This document shows, in pieces, positions 21,601 through 23,642 of a DNA stretch of 23,642 nucleotides. The stretch comes from GCA-2730975 sp964576585 (GTDB taxonomy: Bacteria; Verrucomicrobiota; Verrucomicrobiia; Opitutales; Seribacteraceae). How positions within the stretch are numbered: position 1 is the stretch's first letter; every line of letters starts with the position of its first letter. The notes under the pieces were generated by a model, which was given only the letters and a program-made list of their open reading frames with translations, made no database searches and was not told where the DNA came from. Made by a program: the position numbers and the translations under genes. The DNA lies in NCBI GenBank assembly GCA_964576585.1, contig CAZNWO010000041.1:1-23642 (forward strand), read 5' to 3'.

Positions 21601-23642
21601 TCTAGGTCAACGGACGAGCTTCCGTCCAAGGAAATTTTCTGGTTAATCCTCGTGGAATAGACTGGAAGTTGTGCAAGGGGAATGGGTTCGGGAATGGCAG
21701 AATGATTACCCGAGCTCACGGTAACCTTGAAAACCTTCACAACGCTCTTTCCAGCAGAGGAATCGTCGGTGATCATGAGAGCGAACTCGCCCTCTCCTTC
21801 TTGATCAAAGCCGGGATGAGTTGGACGAGGGCCAACGGCATCGGGAGAACTCCAGTCGATTTCACTTTCCAATCCCGTCCAATTCCATTTCCACTTCCAC
21901 TCGCGAATCGATCTCCCCGCATCACTGTGGTAACTGCCCGAGGCATCAATAGGGAAAGGCGTCTGCTTCGCCACCCCAGCGGGATAAGATGCAACGGGTA
22001 TGGGGGGGAAGTCGGTCACGCCTCGACTCAGGATCGCCAAGGCGAGGGCAGTGGAAAAGTTGGACGAGCGATAACCCTGCCAATGCCCGTCGGCATATTG
22101 CCCAAAGCCCTTGGTGAGCTGCCTTCGGGCAGGATTCATTGCAGGATCGAGGTTTGCGTCAACGCCGAGGAACCAGCTTGCCATGTCGGCGTCCCAGTCG
22201 CGTTCTCCCTCGGGGGTCTGGATCTTCTTCAGACCAGTTGCATCGAGACCCTTCTTGACCGCGTAGGCGGCATAGAATCCTCTCGTCCATCCGTCTGCCG
22301 TGATCCACCGGTCGGTGATAAAGGCAATGGACTTGTTTGAGGGAGAATCTTCGGGATCACGCCCCATCCAAGCGTCGGAAACCAACCTCCCACCCGTCTT
22401 GTCGACGTTCAGCCACTGAGAATTCTTACTGTAGCCGATCGCACCNNNNNNNNNNNNNNNNNNNNNNNNNNNNNNNNNNNNNNNNNNNNNNNNNNNNNNN
22501 NNNNNNNNNNNNNNNNNNNNNNNNNNNNNNNNNNNNNNNNNNNNNCCCTTGCCGGGAGCCTTGCCGGTCGCGACGTCGCTCGTTCTTACGGAAATCCCGT
22601 CGGAGTGGTCCGGAATATCCTTTGTTCCAACCACCTCGTTTTCGGTAAGGTATCGCAAGGCCTTGCGGACAACGTCGCCATAGGCATGGGAGGAAGAATC
22701 TGTAAGCGCCGTATGACCGAAATCCGTGAAAGCCATCAAGGCAAAGCCCGTGGTTGCCGTTGTATAGACGGTGGCTTGGTTGCTGTCGAACCACTTCAAA
22801 CCGTTCATGCGACCGTCTTGCACTGCGTTTCTATAGAGGTAGAGGAGACCTCGCTCCATCGCTACGTTGCGCTTCACGTCGAGGGTAACGGTCGAGGGAA
22901 GGAAGACCCGAACCTGCGTGGACTCCTTCACGACTTGCCCCATGGAGTCCGTCACCGTGAGAACTGCGGTCTTCAGGCCCGACGTTTTGTATAGGTGATC
23001 CTGCCCGACGAATCTTGGGTCGGTCACCTGTCCCGACACGCTCTCGCCATCCCCAAAGTCGAGAGAGTAGGAGTACGGGGGAAATCCGCTCTTGACTGAA
23101 CCCCAGACCGCAACCGACTTGCCAATTTCCGCATTCGCATAGAGAGTACTTTGCTGGTGTCCGGGCATCATCCGCACGACGGGTTCGCCCGAGTCGGGTT
23201 GGCTGTTAACGACAACGTTCACCTTCAAGGTCTTGGCATAAACCCCGTCGGAAACCTCCAGAACAAAGGTGTCCCGTCCGTGGAAGTCATCGTTGGGACG
23301 GTACGAGAAAAGCTCGGGACTTGCTCCTACCCCAACAGCAACCACCGAGCCGTTGGCATCGGCGGGATTCTCGTAGTAGGCGCGCCAGGAAAGCGAGTCT
23401 CCTCCAAGGTCGGAAGCAGTAATAATGGGAGGCGCCCAAGCAACGGGATCGCCGTCCTCATCCATCTCCACAGTAAGCTCACCCTCGATGCTGAGCATGG
23501 GAGCCAAGTCGTTCCAACTGGCATTCTCCAATGCGTATACGCCCCCGGAAAGTTCACCTCTGTCGTCTCGACGCGGAGCTCCCACAAAAAGGGAGGCGCC
23601 CAAGGCGACGTCATAGCCGAAGTGATCATCCGCCAATCCGTC
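18648..23642 (-). CDS. Giant multidomain surface protein (FG-GAP/PKD/toroid/CARDB/cadherin/DUF5011), N-terminus outside window
   Basis: About 1,664 visible codons, including 34 unknown across a gap; the frame is open to the window edge. Order from the N-side: FG-GAP-like unit (FGYDVALGASLFVGAP); a cadherin-like/tandem-95 unit (FSYRPNDDFHGRDTFVLEVS); PKD (LDFGDGESVSG); an alpha/alpha-toroid domain (~22000-22900) with two blocks such as ATTGFALMAFTDFGHT and SSNFSTALALAILSRGV, like prenyltransferase/squalene-cyclase repeats; PKD; a second PKD-like domain; CARDB (~21087-21416); a cadherin (20775-21086); five DUF5011 repeats; a second cadherin (to ~19307); a fibronectin-III-like domain; and a Trp-rich C-terminus (GWINHESLGW, ELGWIW, SRSWHYF). 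Predicted extracellular, probably adhesive. Ends with TAA at 18648-18650. Confidence 0.93.
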   Translation of the reverse strand, partial: DGLADDHFGYDVALGASLFVGAPRRDDRGELSGGVYALENASWNDLAPMLSIEGELTVEMDEDGDPVAWAPPIITASDLGGDSLSWRAYYENPADANGSVVAVGVGASPELFSYRPNDDFHGRDTFVLEVSDGVYAKTLKVNVVVNSQPDSGEPVVRMMPGHQQSTLYANAEIGKSVAVWGSVKSGFPPYSYSLDFGDGESVSGQVTDPRFVGQDHLYKTSGLKTAVLTVTDSMGQVVKESTQVRVFLPSTVTLDVKRNVAMERGLLYLYRNAVQDGRMNGLKWFDSNQATVYTTATTGFALMAFTDFGHTALTDSSSHAYGDVVRKALRYLTENEVVGTKDIPDHSDGISVRTSDVATGKAPGKXXXXXXXXXXXXXXXXXXXXXXXXXXXXXXXXXXGAIGYSKNSQWLNVDKTGGRLVSDAWMGRDPEDSPSNKSIAFITDRWITADGWTRGFYAAYAVKKGLDATGLKKIQTPEGERDWDADMASWFLGVDANLDPAMNPARRQLTKGFGQYADGHWQGYRSSNFSTALALAILSRGVTDFPPIPVASYPAGVAKQTPFPIDASGSYHSDAGRSIREWKWKWNWTGLESEIDWSSPDAVGPRPTHPGFDQEGEGEFALMITDDSSAGKSVVKVFKVTVSSGNHSAIPEPIPLAQLPVYSTRINQKISLDGSSSVDLDLYDSVTGFSWDLNGTGTFQEGSQIIEVGPYGHTFQGQVGLRVRDEDFTWSDPKYVDLYVSGQDLKIIEMEIEPFNMEDANFTLNLTVENDQNSSGIIRDTKVRFFDGNPFTVGTALGVASLPDMAPSGRGVASLTLPISSWTPKIFAFVDSYQRLPEWDEANNILEFAIVPNYPPHDLNVTLPGLPENQPAGTLAGEIQASDRDDNGSGTYRFELVSGFSDLDNPAFYIEQNRLHAARAFDHEEREKYYVRVRVYDERNASFEKPIVIPVSNMDDHSPIIHLNGDAQVFHEAFEKYVDAGAYWTDAIDSSGKVESNGTSVAQGVVDIGTPGTYQVHYDAVDASGNQATRVYRTVTVQDTTKPNLFLQGLPEIAIETFGFYQDQGALWVDAVDGHGQAEVNGTVDFNKPGSYILTYRYSDAAGNPADPVLRTIVVRDTVPPLLRLNGSSSVVHEAGLPYLDLNATWSDAVDGNGTLSGIGIVDYSKPGTYSLNFVFADSSGNVAEALTRKIQVVDRTAPVITLRGKEEILLEAGEPYVDQGSFWTDAVDGNGSLQSSDVVNHEQPGVYRLSYSFTDSSGNEAKEVSRVVRVVDSTKPELTMLGEEEIWLQLSSPFKDPGAVWYDSLDGNGSASSFGKVDVNAPGTYSLTYAFTDRAGNPATSVSRKVVVYEPAKIRLVGDLVEENLPAGTQVGNVVAFYAIDQNDSGGFQFVLAEGSELFSLSENGVLRTKKPFDFEEKESHQIRVKTTDPHGFLVEETLVVLVGDSFKPVVETLSFREDTVREMLLLSGEVVDSGTIQGKVERGFALSRSPDPTVGENSTHVLLAAEGIGSFGATPANLVEGKRYFFRAFASNGEGIAYGTQESFFAPKQPQGPSWAKAELVESAPGWWKSSWFGNFFLSGNGWINHESLGWLFPAPAADNEVWFWHQELGWIWTGQGLFPYLYVQNSRSWHYFVGSIGGRVLLFRYSDSEWLDVSEGSSAGE
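19590..20774 (-). repeat. Five tandem DUF5011-type (HYR-like) immunoglobulin-fold repeats
   Basis: Within the giant surface protein, read on the minus strand: repeat 1 at 20526-20774 (83 aa), 2 at 20292-20525, 3 at 20058-20291, 4 at 19824-20057 and 5 at 19590-19823 (each exactly 234 nt, 78 aa). Every unit begins at or near a P-hydrophobic position (KPNLFL, PPLLRL, APVITL), has DxDGNGS/T in the middle, PGTY or PGVY, then DxSGN, and ends with VVD or similar. Amino-acid identity between units is moderate, so these are old duplications, not recent ones. Confidence 0.85.
22446..22545. other. Assembly gap (100 N placeholder) inside the surface-protein gene
   Basis: Exactly 100 N within the toroid domain, between KAPGK and GAIGYSK. 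The flanks stay in one frame across 100 bases, which a random placeholder would satisfy by chance one time in three, so true length and content are unknown. Confidence 0.98.

Overview
The window looks like chromosomal DNA of a Verrucomicrobiota bacterium, probably an Opitutae/Puniceicoccales-like marine lineage. This is an inference from four things: a formylglycine-type sulfatase; two secreted PQQ-like beta-propeller proteins, one with the methyltransferase-fold N-terminus common in planctomycete/verrucomicrobial proteins; a giant surface protein with PKD, cadherin, DUF5011 and Trp-rich C-terminal modules; and the core-gene style (dnaG-rpoD, a SUI1/YciH factor). It is a draft assembly: two runs of exactly 100 N (8636-8735 and 22446-22545) are scaffold placeholders of unknown true length. 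No mobile element, CRISPR array, tRNA or rRNA was seen.

Region 1 (1-8635, all plus): the 3' end of an unrecognised protein, then a secreted sulfatase, a 1,297-aa secreted methyltransferase-like/beta-propeller/LamG protein, a secreted S41 peptidase, and a D-2-hydroxyacid dehydrogenase cut near its C-terminus by the first gap. This is mostly an exported degradation or surface set.

Region 2 (8736-11877, alternating strands): a second secreted PQQ-like propeller (minus, 3' end lost in the gap), a divergent TIM-barrel sugar isomerase/epimerase (plus), and a convergent DUF362-like exported protein (minus). The last two end inside one shared CTAG.

Region 3 (11899-17798, plus): a TPR lipoprotein, DNA primase DnaG, the housekeeping sigma factor RpoD and a TatA-type translocase subunit. 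This is a variant of the dnaG-rpoD macromolecular-synthesis cluster. Two things stand out. DnaG has lost three of four zinc ligands in an otherwise well kept CHC2 zinc-ribbon motif. The dnaG 3' end also runs 212 bp out of frame into rpoD, whose first ~126 residues form a Lys/Ala-rich, acid-free, histone-H1-like tail.

Region 4 (17819-23642, minus): a SUI1/YciH-family factor with a TTG start, a small conserved-looking protein just upstream of it, and the C-terminal ~1,660 codons of a giant multidomain surface protein open at the window edge. That protein carries an alpha/alpha-toroid (prenyltransferase-like) domain between PKD domains, five tandem DUF5011-type repeats (83, 78, 78, 78, 78 aa) and a Trp-rich C-terminus.

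I did not find a clearly new multi-gene defence or metabolic system. The best leads are the dnaG/rpoD arrangement, the altered primase zinc motif and the two unusual fusion proteins.
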